Shown: piece by piece, positions 1-10,247 of the stretch
How the letters are laid out: each line of letters begins with the position of its first letter
How positions within the stretch are numbered: the stretch's first letter is position 1
Source: Mycobacterium sp.
GTDB taxonomy: Bacteria; Actinomycetota; Actinomycetes; Mycobacteriales; Mycobacteriaceae
Reading direction: 5' to 3'
Length of the DNA: 34,410 nucleotides
NCBI RefSeq assembly: GCF_008709575.1
Contig: NZ_VYIK01000044.1
Coordinates: 1 to 34,410 of the forward strand
Position numbers and translations under genes: made by a program
Notes under the pieces: generated by a model
What the model was told of the DNA's origin: nothing
The model's database searches: none
What the model saw: only the letters and a program-made list of their open reading frames with translations

Positions 1-30
1 GCGACGAAAGCGTTCCCCGAAGGTCCGGCC

Positions 31-1260
31 ATGAAGGAGGGTAGAGCTATCAGCGACGATGACGGCACGGTCGCCGAGGACCTGCGCGCCCGGGTGCGGG
101 CACTGCTCGACGAACACGATCCGAGCCGCACCGATCCGCGGGAATTCCTCGGCGCACGGTTCGACGCGGGCCTGGCGTGGGTCTACTTTCCGCGGGGCAG
201 CGGCGGCCTCGACCTGCCCCGAAGCTTTCAGGCTCAGGTCGAGGCCCAGCTGGCCGCGGCGGGAGCACCGCCCGGCGGCGGAGGACACAACGGCATCGGA
301 ATGGGCATGGCGGCACCGACGATCGCCGCCTTCGGCAGTAACGAACAACAACGAAAGTTCCTGCGGCCGTTGTTCACCGGAGAGCACATCTACTGCCAGT
401 TGTTCAGCGAGCCGGGTGCGGGATCCGACCTGGCGGGTCTGGCGACCCGCGCGGTGCGTGACGGCTCGTCCGAAGACGCGGACTGGATCGTCAACGGGCA
501 GAAGGTATGGACGTCGGGCGCGCAAAACGCGCAGATGGCGATCCTGGTCGCGCGCACCGACCCCACGGTTCCCAAACATCAGGGGCTGACGTATTTCCTG
601 TGCGACATGACCGTCGACGGCGTCGATGTCCGTCCGTTGCGGCAGATCACCGGCGAAGCCGAGTTCAACGAGGTGTTCCTAACCGATGTCCGAGTGCCCG
701 ACGCCAACCGGCTCGGTCCCGTGGGTGGTGGCTGGAAGGTGGCCACCACCACGCTCAACAATGAGCGGGTCGCGATCGGTTCCCTGGCCGGCATCGGCCG
801 CGAAACCGGGATGATCGGCAAGGTCACCGCGGCGTGGCGGGCCGAGCCGGAGCTGCGCAACCCGGCGATGCACGACGAGCTGATGCGGCTGTGGGTCGAA
901 TCCGAGGTCGCTCGGCTGGTCGGGCTGCGACTGCGCCAGCGACTCACCGCCGGCCAGCCCGGGCCGGAAGGCGCCGGCATGAAATTGGCCTTCGCCCGCC
1001 TGGCTCAGGCGATTTCCGGCTTCGACATCGAATTGCACGCCGAGTCCGGGTTGCGCTACGACGACTGGACCATGCGCCGGCCCGAGACGGTCGACTTCAC
1101 CGGGCGTGAGCCCGGATACCGCTACCTGCGGGCGCGGGGCAACTCGATCGAGGGCGGCACCTCGGAGATCCTGCGCAACACCATCGCCGAGCGGATCCTC
1201 GGCCTGCCGCCCGAACACCGGGTCGACAAAGACATCCCGTGGAAGGATCTGCCGCGATGA
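31..1260 (+). CDS. Acyl-CoA dehydrogenase (FadE17-like), probable large subunit of a FadE pair
   Basis: Flavin-dependent acyl-CoA dehydrogenase, expected to introduce the alpha-beta double bond into an acyl- or steroid-side-chain CoA. The 409-residue product carries the family signature FSEPGAGSD (125-133), a TSGAQNA segment after it, and near the C-terminus IEGGTSEILR (373-382), where the Glu is at the usual catalytic-base position. The next gene overlaps by ATGA and codes for a second, divergent dehydrogenase. Paired genes like this form alpha2-beta2 enzymes in mycobacteria. The lengths 409 and 363 equal those I recall for M. tuberculosis FadE17 and FadE18. The start is uncertain: ATG at 31 is the only normal in-frame codon, but a strong AAGGAGG at 34-40 lies inside the gene and points to an ATC at 49. 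The frame is also open to the left edge of the window. Confidence 0.87.
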   Translation: MKEGRAISDDDGTVAEDLRARVRALLDEHDPSRTDPREFLGARFDAGLAWVYFPRGSGGLDLPRSFQAQVEAQLAAAGAPPGGGGHNGIGMGMAAPTIAAFGSNEQQRKFLRPLFTGEHIYCQLFSEPGAGSDLAGLATRAVRDGSSEDADWIVNGQKVWTSGAQNAQMAILVARTDPTVPKHQGLTYFLCDMTVDGVDVRPLRQITGEAEFNEVFLTDVRVPDANRLGPVGGGWKVATTTLNNERVAIGSLAGIGRETGMIGKVTAAWRAEPELRNPAMHDELMRLWVESEVARLVGLRLRQRLTAGQPGPEGAGMKLAFARLAQAISGFDIELHAESGLRYDDWTMRRPETVDFTGREPGYRYLRARGNSIEGGTSEILRNTIAERILGLPPEHRVDKDIPWKDLPR

Positions 1261-2348
1261 GTGACCTGCTCTACTCCGACACCGAGGAAGCCCTGCGTGT
1301 CAGCGTGCGCCGGCTGTTGGCCGACCGTTGTCCGCCGGAAGTCGTGGCCCGCGCCTACGACCCGCAGCCGCAAGACTTCTCCGAGGTCTGGCACGCACTG
1401 GCCGCCGATCTGGGAGTGGCCGGATTGCTGGTGCCCGAGTCGCTGGGCGGCGCCGGAGCAAGCGCCCGCGAGGCGGCGGTGGTGATGGAGGAGATCGGCC
1501 GGGCTGTCGCACCGGTGCCGTTCCTGTCCAGTGCGGTGCTGGCCACCGTCGCGCTGCTGGCGGCCGGCGACACCGAGACGGTGCCGGCGCTGGCAGCGGG
1601 CGACATCACGGCGGCGTTAGCGGTGCCGCTGTCCACTGCGCCGGATGACCCGGTCGCCGGGGTGACGGTCGGCGGCGACGGACTGTGCGGACGCCTCACC
1701 AGCATCGCCGGTGTCAGCGAAGCCGACGTGCTGGTGGTGCCGGTGACCGGCCCTGACGGGCTCGAGCTGCACACGGTCTCAACCCCCGCGGAAGGCCTGT
1801 ACGTGTCGCCGGTGCTGACGCTGGACATGACCAGACGGCTTGCCGACGTGGCGTTTTCGGGGGTGGCTTCGACGAGGATCGGCGCCGGGTCGGCCGGGCT
1901 GGCCGCTGCACTGCAGACCGGTGCGGCGTTGCTGGCTTCCGAGCAGCTCGGTGTCGCGCAGTGGTGTTTTGACACCACCCTTGCCTATGTCAAGGACCGT
2001 AAGCAATTCGGCCGCGCGATCGGCTCGTACCAGGCGATCAAGCATCGGCTGGCGGATCTGTGGCAGGAGGTCAACTCTGCTGCTGCAGCAGCCCGGTACG
2101 CCGCGGACACCTGCGCCCGTCACGACGGCGACGCGGCGATCGCCACGGCTGTTGCGCAAGCCTACTGCAGCGGCGTCGCCGTTCATGCCGCCGAGGAGTG
2201 CATCCAGTTGCACGGCGGGATCGGTATGACCTGGGAGTATCCCGCGCATTTGTACCTCAAGCGGGCCAAAAGCGACCAGTTGGCTTTCGGCACCGGCTAC
2301 CGTCACCGCGCCCGGTTGGCGAGCTTGGTCGACCTGCCGACCTCCTGA
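1257..2348 (+). CDS. Acyl-CoA dehydrogenase (FadE18-like), partner subunit
   Basis: Second acyl-CoA dehydrogenase of the pair, 363 residues. The start ATG at 1257 overlaps the stop of the upstream gene (ATGA), which implies translational coupling. It keeps the N-terminal helical domain, the flavin-contacting RKQFG motif (248-252) and a C-terminal LHGGIGMTWEY block (about 318-328). It lacks the EGGTSEI-type catalytic segment seen in its neighbour, so it is probably the structural and FAD-binding partner in a heterotetramer. The substrate is not readable from sequence; family precedent is beta-oxidation of fatty acyl or sterol side chains. It ends 32 bp before the convergent LLM oxidoreductase gene. 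Confidence 0.86.
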   Translation: MSDLLYSDTEEALRVSVRRLLADRCPPEVVARAYDPQPQDFSEVWHALAADLGVAGLLVPESLGGAGASAREAAVVMEEIGRAVAPVPFLSSAVLATVALLAAGDTETVPALAAGDITAALAVPLSTAPDDPVAGVTVGGDGLCGRLTSIAGVSEADVLVVPVTGPDGLELHTVSTPAEGLYVSPVLTLDMTRRLADVAFSGVASTRIGAGSAGLAAALQTGAALLASEQLGVAQWCFDTTLAYVKDRKQFGRAIGSYQAIKHRLADLWQEVNSAAAAARYAADTCARHDGDAAIATAVAQAYCSGVAVHAAEECIQLHGGIGMTWEYPAHLYLKRAKSDQLAFGTGYRHRARLASLVDLPTS

Positions 2349-2380
2349 GATTTGGCACGTAAGTGCAACCGACGACGCCG

Positions 2381-3424
2381 CTACTCGGCAGATGCGTTGC
2401 CAGTGGCACTGTCGCGGCTGATCCGCCGGGCCACCTCGCCGTAGCGCTCGATGCGCTCAGGATCGGTGAGCGCGTTGTAGAGCACGAGCCGGGTGGCGAT
2501 ACCGCCGTACTTTTTGCTCAGCGCGTCGGCCAATCCGTCCCAGGTTGACTCGGTGGCGAAGGTCGCGATGTGCTCATCGGTGATCTGGGCCGCCATGCCG
2601 GCGAAGTCGCCGGCCTTCTGCTTCTGCCGGATCCGCGCGGTGGTGCCCTCGAATCCGGCTTCGTCGAAGATGAACGCGTAGTTGGGCGTGCTGGCGTAGA
2701 AGGCCAGGCCGGCGCGCACGAGTTCGCGTTGCTTGTCGCGCTCGTCGTCGCTGTCGCCGACGATCGTCATCTCCGGCACGATCACGGCGATCTCCGACAC
2801 CGAGCGCCCGGCACCGGCCGCTCCGTCGGCGATGTTGGGCAGCGCGTGGCGGGCCAGGTAGCCGGGCTCGGCTATCGGATGGATATGCACGCCGTCGGCC
2901 ACGTCGCCGGCCATCCGCAGCATCCACGGATTCACCGCTGCGATATCGACTTTGGGGTCGGGGGCGTCGATGGGTCCCGGGCTCCACTGGGGAGTGATGA
3001 AGTCGAGGTGGTAGAACTTGCCGTGGTAATCGAGCTTGCCGGTTCGAAACGCCGCGAAACACGCCTTGACCGCGAGCACGTAGTCACGCAGCCGCGGGCC
3101 GGGTTGCTCGAAGGCCACGCCGTAACGCCGCACGACATGTGTGCGCACCTGCGTCCCCAGACCCAGCCGGAACTTCCCACCGGTTGCTTCGGCAAGCTCC
3201 CACGCCGTGGTCGCCGTGACGAACGGACTGCGCGGAAAGGCCACCGCGATACCGGTGGACAATTCGAGTCCGGGCGCGGCCTGCGAGGCCACCGCGGCGT
3301 TGAGGTAGGCCGTGCGCCCCGCCTCGGTGAACACCAGACCGGCAAACCCCGCGGCCTGGGTACGTCTGGCGAGCTCACCGACCCGGCCCAGCGGTAGCGG
3401 CGTCGTCATCGCGTCGACGTGCAT
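2381..3424 (-). CDS. LLM-class F420-dependent oxidoreductase (TIGR03617-like)
   Basis: A 347-residue luciferase-like monooxygenase fold protein. It shows the expected series of blocks: an N-terminal GRVGELARRTQAAGF helix, GLVFTEAGRTAYLNAAVAS, a GKFRLGLGTQVRTHVVRRYG region, and NPWMLRMAGDVADGVHIHP. In mycobacteria this group usually binds coenzyme F420 rather than FMN; the substrate is unknown. It lies 11 bp downstream of the dienelactone-hydrolase gene on the same strand, so the two are probably co-transcribed from the thyA divergent region. ATG at 3424 is the first in-frame start; a second Met at residue 6 is possible. Confidence 0.85.
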   Translation of the reverse strand: MHVDAMTTPLPLGRVGELARRTQAAGFAGLVFTEAGRTAYLNAAVASQAAPGLELSTGIAVAFPRSPFVTATTAWELAEATGGKFRLGLGTQVRTHVVRRYGVAFEQPGPRLRDYVLAVKACFAAFRTGKLDYHGKFYHLDFITPQWSPGPIDAPDPKVDIAAVNPWMLRMAGDVADGVHIHPIAEPGYLARHALPNIADGAAGAGRSVSEIAVIVPEMTIVGDSDDERDKQRELVRAGLAFYASTPNYAFIFDEAGFEGTTARIRQKQKAGDFAGMAAQITDEHIATFATESTWDGLADALSKKYGGIATRLVLYNALTDPERIERYGEVARRISRDSATGNASAE

Positions 3425-3435
3425 GGGTGCGACGC

Positions 3436-4188
3436 CTAGGTTGCCGGCTTGGCGGCCAGTTTGGCTCCGAAGAACTCCCGGGTCGCCGTCCAGTGCCGCT
3501 CGGCGGCGGCGGCGTCATAAGACGGGTTGTCCGCCACCGCGAAGCCGTGCCCGGCCGGGTACATCTCGATGGTGTGCTCGACGCCGGCTGCTGTCAGGGC
3601 CTTCTCGAGCACCTCGGCGGCGTCGGAGGTAAACGAGGCGTCGTTGTGCGCCCCGGCTATATAGATGTGGGCGCGTATCTGCGCGGCCAGCAGGTGCGGG
3701 CTGTCGGCGGCGTCGGTCACCAGTCCGCCGGGATGGAAGGCCGCCGCGGCCGCCACACGGTCCGGGACGCGGCCGGCCACGGTGAACGAGGCCCGCCCGC
3801 CCATGCAGTAGCCGGTGGTGCCGAATCTTTTGCCTCGCACCTGCGGGTGATCGGCAAGGTAGTCGAAGAAGGCGACGGCGTCGGTGGCCATCATGTCCGG
3901 GGTGATGCTGGCCAGCATCGACATCAGCCGATTGCGCTCCGCTGGGTTGCCGAACGCGGTTCGCATGTCGAATGGCGTCCAGTCGCCGTGGCGGTAGTAC
4001 ACGTCGGGCAACAGCACCGCGTAGCCGAAGCCGGCCAGCTTGGCCGCCATCGCAGCCAGGGTGTCGCGTACTCCGCCGGCGTCGACATACATGACTACCC
4101 CGGGCCACGGGCCCGGACCGTCGGGGGTGAACAGGCGCACGGGGCAGGCGCCGTCGGATGTGGTGACGGTGTCGGTGATATGCGGCAT
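3436..4188 (-). CDS. Dienelactone hydrolase family protein (Rv2765-like)
   Basis: Alpha/beta hydrolase of the dienelactone-hydrolase family, 250 residues. The nucleophile is cysteine 128 in TTGYCMGG, and likely triad partners are Asp183 (GAHNDASF) and His214 (PAGHGFAV). The start chosen is ATG at 4188, preceded by GGAGG. The longer open frame that reaches back to 4317 runs into the thyA coding region and is rejected. In M. tuberculosis a dienelactone-hydrolase-like gene (Rv2765) is also divergent from thyA, so this neighbour is syntenic. The substrate is unknown: the family cleaves lactones and esters. It is probably the first gene of an operon with the LLM oxidoreductase. Confidence 0.9.
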   Translation of the reverse strand: MPHITDTVTTSDGACPVRLFTPDGPGPWPGVVMYVDAGGVRDTLAAMAAKLAGFGYAVLLPDVYYRHGDWTPFDMRTAFGNPAERNRLMSMLASITPDMMATDAVAFFDYLADHPQVRGKRFGTTGYCMGGRASFTVAGRVPDRVAAAAAFHPGGLVTDAADSPHLLAAQIRAHIYIAGAHNDASFTSDAAEVLEKALTAAGVEHTIEMYPAGHGFAVADNPSYDAAAAERHWTATREFFGAKLAAKPAT

Positions 4189-4218
4189 GCCCTCCGTTCT
4201 ACTCCGCGGGTTTGCACG

Positions 4219-4224
4219 TACGCT
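4219..4224 (+). promoter_or_regulatory. -10 hexamer for thyA (leaderless type)
   Basis: TACGCT fits the mycobacterial TANNNT -10 element and ends 7 bases before GTG at 4232. This supports a leaderless thyA transcript and decides the start. It lies in the 43-bp divergent spacer shared with the hydrolase gene. Confidence 0.55.
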
Positions 4225-4231
4225 AAGCGGC

Positions 4232-5032
4232 GTGCAGATCGCCACACCGTACGAAGATCTGTTGCGGCTGGTGCTGCAGCGTGGCACCCGCAAGGCCGAC
4301 CGCACCGGCACCGGCACCCGCAGCCTGTTCGGTCAGCAGATGCGCTACGACCTGTCCGCCGGATTTCCGCTGATCACCACCAAGAAAATCCACCTGAAGT
4401 CGGTCATCTACGAACTGCTGTGGTTTTTGCGCGGGGATTCCAACATCGACTGGCTGCACCAGCACGGAGTCACGATCTGGGATGAATGGGCCTCCGAGAC
4501 GGGCGATCTGGGCCCGATCTACGGGGCGCAGTGGCGGTCCTGGCCGACCCGAACGGGGGAGTACGTCGACCAGATCAGTGCAGCACTGGAGCTGCTGCGC
4601 ACCGATCCGGACTCACGCCGCATCATCGTGTCCGCCTGGAACGTCGGCGACATCCCGAAGATGGCGCTGCCGCCATGCCACCTGCTCTTCCAGTTCTACG
4701 TGGCCGACGGGCGGCTGAGCTGCCAGCTGTATCAGCGCAGCGCTGACCTGTTCCTGGGGGTGCCGTTCAACATCGCCAGCTATGCGCTGCTCGTCCACAT
4801 GATGGCCGCCCAGGCAGCGTTGCAAGTTGGTGAGTTCATCTGGACCGGCGGGGACTGCCACATCTACGACAACCATGTGGAGCAGGTGCGGCTGCAGCTG
4901 TCCCGCGAACCGCGGCCCTACCCTGAACTCATTTTGGCGAAGCGAGATTCGATCTTCGACTACACCTACGACGACATCGTGGTGAAGAACTACGATCCGC
5001 ACCCGGCGATCAAGGCGCCCGTCGCGGTATGA
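4232..5032 (+). CDS. thyA: Thymidylate synthase ThyA
   Basis: Folate-dependent thymidylate synthase. It methylates dUMP to dTMP with methylene-tetrahydrofolate, giving dihydrofolate, which the adjacent dihydrofolate reductase recycles. The 266-residue product is near the normal length and very close to the M. tuberculosis protein. The catalytic Cys149 is in ALPPCH, with the phosphate-binding DPDSRR (126-130 region), [13 protein letters not shown] and the C-terminal IKAPVAV all present. GTG at 4232 is chosen for the -10 hexamer just upstream and for length; the open frame begins further upstream at 4040. The stop overlaps the first ATG of the MIRU-type repeat that links it to dfrA. A second, unrelated thymidylate synthase (thyX) lies 1.7 kb downstream. 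Confidence 0.97.
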   Translation: MQIATPYEDLLRLVLQRGTRKADRTGTGTRSLFGQQMRYDLSAGFPLITTKKIHLKSVIYELLWFLRGDSNIDWLHQHGVTIWDEWASETGDLGPIYGAQWRSWPTRTGEYVDQISAALELLRTDPDSRRIIVSAWNVGDIPKMALPPCHLLFQFYVADGRLSCQLYQRSADLFLGVPFNIASYALLVHMMAAQAALQVGEFIWTGGDCHIYDNHVEQVRLQLSREPRPYPELILAKRDSIFDYTYDDIVVKNYDPHPAIKAPVAV

Positions 5033-5034
5033 GG

Positions 5035-5140
5035 CGCGCCGGCGACGATGCAGAGCGCAGCGATGAGAAGGAGCGGCGCCGATGAGCCGCGCCGGCGACG
5101 ATGCAGAGCGCAGCGATGAGAAGGAGCGGCGCCGATGGGC
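5035..5140 (+). repeat. Two tandem 53-bp MIRU-type repeats between thyA and dfrA
   Basis: Units 5035-5087 and 5088-5140 are identical except for one base near the end. Each holds CGCCGGCGACGATGCAGAGC, GCAGCGATGAG and AAGGAGCGGCGCC, which matches my memory of mycobacterial interspersed repetitive units; 53 bp is one of their known unit sizes. Small ORFs run through the array: 5029-5085 (18 residues) starts within the thyA stop (ATGA) and stops within the next ATGA, and 5082-5147 (21 residues) ends inside dfrA. The AAGGAG at the end of unit 2 serves as the dfrA ribosome site. This overlapping stop-start chain is typical of MIRU loci between co-translated genes. Confidence 0.85.
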
Positions 5141-5620
5141 CGCGTGAGCCTGATCTGGGCTCAGTCGACGTCGGGGGTCATCGGCCGCGGCGGGGGCATC
5201 CCGTGGCGGCTGCCCGAGGATCTGGTTCGCTTCAAACAACTCACGATGGGTCACACCGTGGTGATGGGCCGGCGGACCTGGGAGTCGCTGCCGGCCACGG
5301 TTCGTCCGCTGCCAGGTCGTCGCAATGTCGTACTGACCCGCCAAGCCGACCATGTGGAGGACGGTGCCGAAGTCGTCAACTGTCTCGACGAGGTGCTGAC
5401 CGATCCGGTCGTGTGGGTTATCGGCGGTCAGCAGATCTATACGCTCGCGCTGCCGATCGCGAGCCGGTGCGAGGTCACCGAGGTGGACATCGACTTGCCC
5501 CGGGAACCGGCTGACGCGTTAGCCCCGGCGTTGGACGAGACGTGGGTCGCAACCACGGGAGAGTGGCTGATCAGCAGCACCGGGCTGCGCTACCGGGTGC
5601 ACAGCTACCGCCGCCGGTGA
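5135..5620 (+). CDS. dfrA: Dihydrofolate reductase
   Basis: Reduces dihydrofolate to tetrahydrofolate with NADPH and so closes the cycle opened by ThyA. The 161-residue product has the substrate-binding PWRLPED block (23-29, the Asp being the active-site acid), [15 protein letters not shown] (about 39-53), [10 protein letters not shown] and the NADPH-binding WVIGGQQIY, where M. tuberculosis has GGG rather than GGQ, as I recall. The start ATG at 5135 lies in the last bases of the second MIRU unit, with AAGGAG about 8 bases upstream inside the repeat. Repeat copy number could therefore alter its translational coupling to thyA. Confidence 0.96.
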   Translation: MGRVSLIWAQSTSGVIGRGGGIPWRLPEDLVRFKQLTMGHTVVMGRRTWESLPATVRPLPGRRNVVLTRQADHVEDGAEVVNCLDEVLTDPVVWVIGGQQIYTLALPIASRCEVTEVDIDLPREPADALAPALDETWVATTGEWLISSTGLRYRVHSYRRR

Positions 5621-5963
5621 GTCGACCGTGACATATGAGCTCCGTGATTCGGTTTCACCGCCTCTGAAAGTCATCAGATCAGACCTGCGCCCCGACCGAG
5701 ACGATCCGGTCCAATTCGCCGAACGGTTCGACGGGGCGATCGAATACTCACGACATCAACCGACTGAGGTCCGGCCCGCTCGCCGTTCCCGCATTGTCGG
5801 CATCCCACACGATGCCGCGCACTCTCACGCAACGGACCAATCAGGCTCTGCTCGAGTCGATGGTGGCCGACGCAGGCTCAAGGCCGCGCCGTGGGTGATC
5901 ACGCCACAGGAATCGCGTCGTGAGTCCGTGCCGCGACCGGCGGCGATTGACGGTCAGGGCCAG
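5621..5963. other. 343-bp stretch without a recognisable gene
   Basis: An open frame on the plus strand (5628-5990, GTG start, 120 codons) crosses this stretch, but its composition resembles no family I know and it overlaps the end of the vapC-like gene. Short peptide-like runs appear in other frames on both strands, broken by stops. In M. tuberculosis this place holds a type I restriction cluster with two vapBC pairs. The stretch may be decayed remains of accessory DNA, but I cannot assign any fragment. Confidence 0.4.
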
Positions 5964-6401
5964 TCAGCCGACCAACGGGTTCCGAACTGAGATCGTAGAA
6001 CCGAATCGTCCGAAATCGCGGTCGGCCGACCACAACTCGCGCACACCGTGGACCACGCATAATGCCGCTATCCGGGCGTCGTGCACCCGCGGACCGCTGA
6101 CTCTCCCTGCTGCGAGGACCGCCTTGAGCCGGTCCCAGTAACCGGGCGGTTCAGCTAGCACGGACAGGGAAGGCGACGCCAACCAGGCGTCGATCTGTGC
6201 TATTGCCTGGGCCGGTGTGCTCGGCGGGTCGTAGATCTTCGGATGCGTGCAGATCGCGAAGAACTCATGCAGGCACGGCCAGGCGACAGCCCAGGCCGAC
6301 CTGCCCTCAGCGAGTGCCTTGATGTGCTCAGCCGCCGCGGAATGAAACTCGGCGTCGCGTCGGTGCGCGTACACCAGGATGTTGGTGTCGACGGCGATCA
6401 T
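5964..6401 (-). CDS. VapC-type PIN-domain toxin
   Basis: Ribonuclease toxin of the VapC family, 145 residues. The PIN acidic residues are visible: Asp5 in IAVDTNILVYA, Glu46 in CLHEFFAI, Asp108 in VHDARIA, and Asp127/Asp129 in WSADRDF. The start ATG at 6401 overlaps the antitoxin stop (ATGA), the usual coupling for these pairs; the frame open to 6434 is not needed. Known VapC toxins cut tRNA or rRNA, but the target here cannot be told. M. tuberculosis has VapBC21 and VapBC42 in the same dfrA-thyX interval, so one of these may be the orthologue. All catalytic residues are intact. Confidence 0.9.
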   Translation of the reverse strand: MIAVDTNILVYAHRRDAEFHSAAAEHIKALAEGRSAWAVAWPCLHEFFAICTHPKIYDPPSTPAQAIAQIDAWLASPSLSVLAEPPGYWDRLKAVLAAGRVSGPRVHDARIAALCVVHGVRELWSADRDFGRFGSTISVRNPLVG

Positions 6402-6634
6402 GTCGGATAGATCGCGTCGCGGATCTGGTCCCACGACGCACCGCGAAACGCCTGCTGTAACCCCTGACCGTCGACACTGGCATCCGCCAGCACGAACGGC
6501 GAGTGGATTGAGCGTTGCTTGACCACAGTGCGCAGACCGGTCTCGATCAACTCTCGCAGCGTGGTCCGCTGCTGGCGGGCGAGTTCCTGCGCCGCACGCA
6601 CGAGCTCGTCAGGAAGGTTCACCGTCGTCTTCAT
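6398..6634 (-). CDS. VapB-type ribbon-helix-helix antitoxin
   Basis: A 78-residue antitoxin. The N-terminus (MKTTVNLPDELVRAAQELA) is a ribbon-helix-helix DNA-binding motif. The C-terminal part (LQQAFRGASWDQIRDAIYP) is the acidic/aromatic tail that normally blocks the PIN toxin. The start is ATG at 6634, with a TAAGGT hexamer 7 bases upstream. A much longer frame reading back to 7324 is antisense to thyX and is rejected. The last four bases overlap the toxin start. Such antitoxins usually repress their own promoter, with or without toxin. Confidence 0.88.
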   Translation of the reverse strand: MKTTVNLPDELVRAAQELARQQRTTLRELIETGLRTVVKQRSIHSPFVLADASVDGQGLQQAFRGASWDQIRDAIYPT

Positions 6635-6641
6635 CCAGCTA

Positions 6642-6647
6642 ACCTTA
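6642..6647 (-). promoter_or_regulatory. -10 hexamer for vapB-like gene
   Basis: TAAGGT on the minus strand ends 7 bases before ATG 6634, so the transcript may be leaderless. Just upstream two GTATG copies lie about 9 bases apart, a possible operator for the antitoxin. It faces the thyX promoter across a short divergent spacer. Confidence 0.45.
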
Positions 6648-6702
6648 TCATACAAGCCATACGACCGTACTAGCACAGATCGGGGCTGTCCGGGCCGCGC
6701 GC

Positions 6703-6708
6703 TAAGGT
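6703..6708 (+). promoter_or_regulatory. -10 hexamer for thyX (leaderless type)
   Basis: TAAGGT ends 7 bases before GTG 6716. It overlaps the alternative GTG at 6707, so it argues for the downstream start. Confidence 0.5.
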
Positions 6709-6715
6709 GAGCGCC

Positions 6716-7468
6716 GTGGCCGAGACCGCGCCGCTGCGCGTTCACCTGATCGCCAAGACCGAGTTCGTGGCGCCTCCGGACGTGCCGTGGAGCACCGACG
6801 CCGTCGGCGGCCAGGCGCTGGTCGAGTTCGCCGGACGGGCCTGCTACCAGAGCTGGTCGAAGCCCAATCCCAAAACGGCAACCAATGCCGGCTATCTGCG
6901 GCACATCATCGACGTCGGGCATTTCTCGGTGCTCGAGCACGCCAGCGTGTCGTTCTACATCACCGGTGTGTCCCGCTCGTGCACCCATGAGCTCATCAGG
7001 CACCGGCACTTGTCCTTTTCCCAGCTCTCGCAGCGCTACGTGCCGGAAGCGGACGCGCAGATCGTCGTGCCGCCGGGGCTGGAAGACGATCCGCAGCTGC
7101 GGCGCATTCTTGCCGAGGCCGCCGACGCCAGCCGCGCCGCCTACACCGAATTGCTGGCCAGGTTGGAGGCCAAATTCGCCGACGCGCCTAAGGCAGTGCT
7201 GAGCCGCAAGCAGGCCCGCCAGGCCGCCCGCGCCGTGCTGCCCAATGCGACCGAGACCCGCCTCGTGGTTACCGGCAATTACCGGGCCTGGCGGCACTTC
7301 ATCGCGATGCGGGCCAGCGAGCACGCCGACCTAGAGATACGGCGACTGGCTATCGCTTGCCTGCGCCAGCTCGTCGACGTCGCCCCGGCGGTCTTCGCCG
7401 ACTTCCAGATCAGCACGCTGGCCGACGGCACGCAGGTCGCCACTAGCCCGCTGGCCACCGAGGCCTGA
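6716..7468 (+). CDS. thyX: Flavin-dependent thymidylate synthase ThyX
   Basis: Makes dTMP from dUMP using FAD, NADPH and methylene-tetrahydrofolate, leaving tetrahydrofolate rather than dihydrofolate. The ThyX signature [13 protein letters not shown] occupies residues 95-107. Other conserved blocks are [30 protein letters not shown] (split here as [10 protein letters not shown]) and [17 protein letters not shown] at 6716 gives 250 residues, the length of the M. tuberculosis protein. The in-frame GTG at 6707 overlaps the -10 hexamer and is less likely. The genome therefore has both thymidylate synthases within 2.5 kb, separated by dfrA and a toxin-antitoxin pair. Confidence 0.96.
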   Translation: MAETAPLRVHLIAKTEFVAPPDVPWSTDAVGGQALVEFAGRACYQSWSKPNPKTATNAGYLRHIIDVGHFSVLEHASVSFYITGVSRSCTHELIRHRHLSFSQLSQRYVPEADAQIVVPPGLEDDPQLRRILAEAADASRAAYTELLARLEAKFADAPKAVLSRKQARQAARAVLPNATETRLVVTGNYRAWRHFIAMRASEHADLEIRRLAIACLRQLVDVAPAVFADFQISTLADGTQVATSPLATEA

Positions 7469-7477
7469 CCGCGAACC

Positions 7478-7549
7478 CCCGCCGCGAGGGTGCGCAAATA
7501 CGGACTCATCCCGGCGTGTCGCGTCGTTACTACGCACGCTCGCGGCAGG
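7478..7549. repeat. Inverted repeat between thyX and dapA
   Basis: Arms 7478-7494 and 7533-7549 match at 15 of 17 positions around a 38-base centre that has further partial pairing. It lies after thyX and ends about 20 bases before the dapA -10. There is no T-run, so it may be a dispersed palindromic repeat or a weak terminator. Confidence 0.45.
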
Positions 7550-7570
7550 AGCGCGGTAGGTGCTGCCGGG

Positions 7571-10158
<2,588 letters not shown>

Positions 10159-10165
10159 GCTGTTG

Positions 10166-10230
10166 GCGTTGAGATTGCGTCTATGGTCGTGAATTCGGCC
10201 CGATCACGACCCTGGACGCAATTTCAGCGC
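10166..10230. terminator. Very long hairpin between convergent rnj and ABM-domain gene
   Basis: Arms 10166-10192 and 10204-10230 are 27 bases each around an 11-base loop. 23 positions pair by Watson-Crick and three more by G-U; only one is a true mismatch. It sits between the two convergent stop codons, so it could end transcription from both sides. It is longer than a usual intrinsic terminator and may be a copy of a dispersed palindromic element. Confidence 0.6.
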
Positions 10231-10247
10231 GGGATTTCCCGCGAGCA

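Noticed and set aside
3427..4485. 352-codon plus-strand frame opposite the hydrolase gene
   Set aside because: Complementary to a conserved gene with catalytic residues; no family features of its own.
5628..5990. 120-codon frame after dfrA
   Set aside because: No similarity to any family I know, runs into the antisense vapC-like gene, and composition is not protein-like.
6398..7324. Long version of the antitoxin frame reading back through thyX
   Set aside because: The ribbon-helix-helix domain starts at ATG 6634 with its own -10. The upstream part is antisense to thyX.
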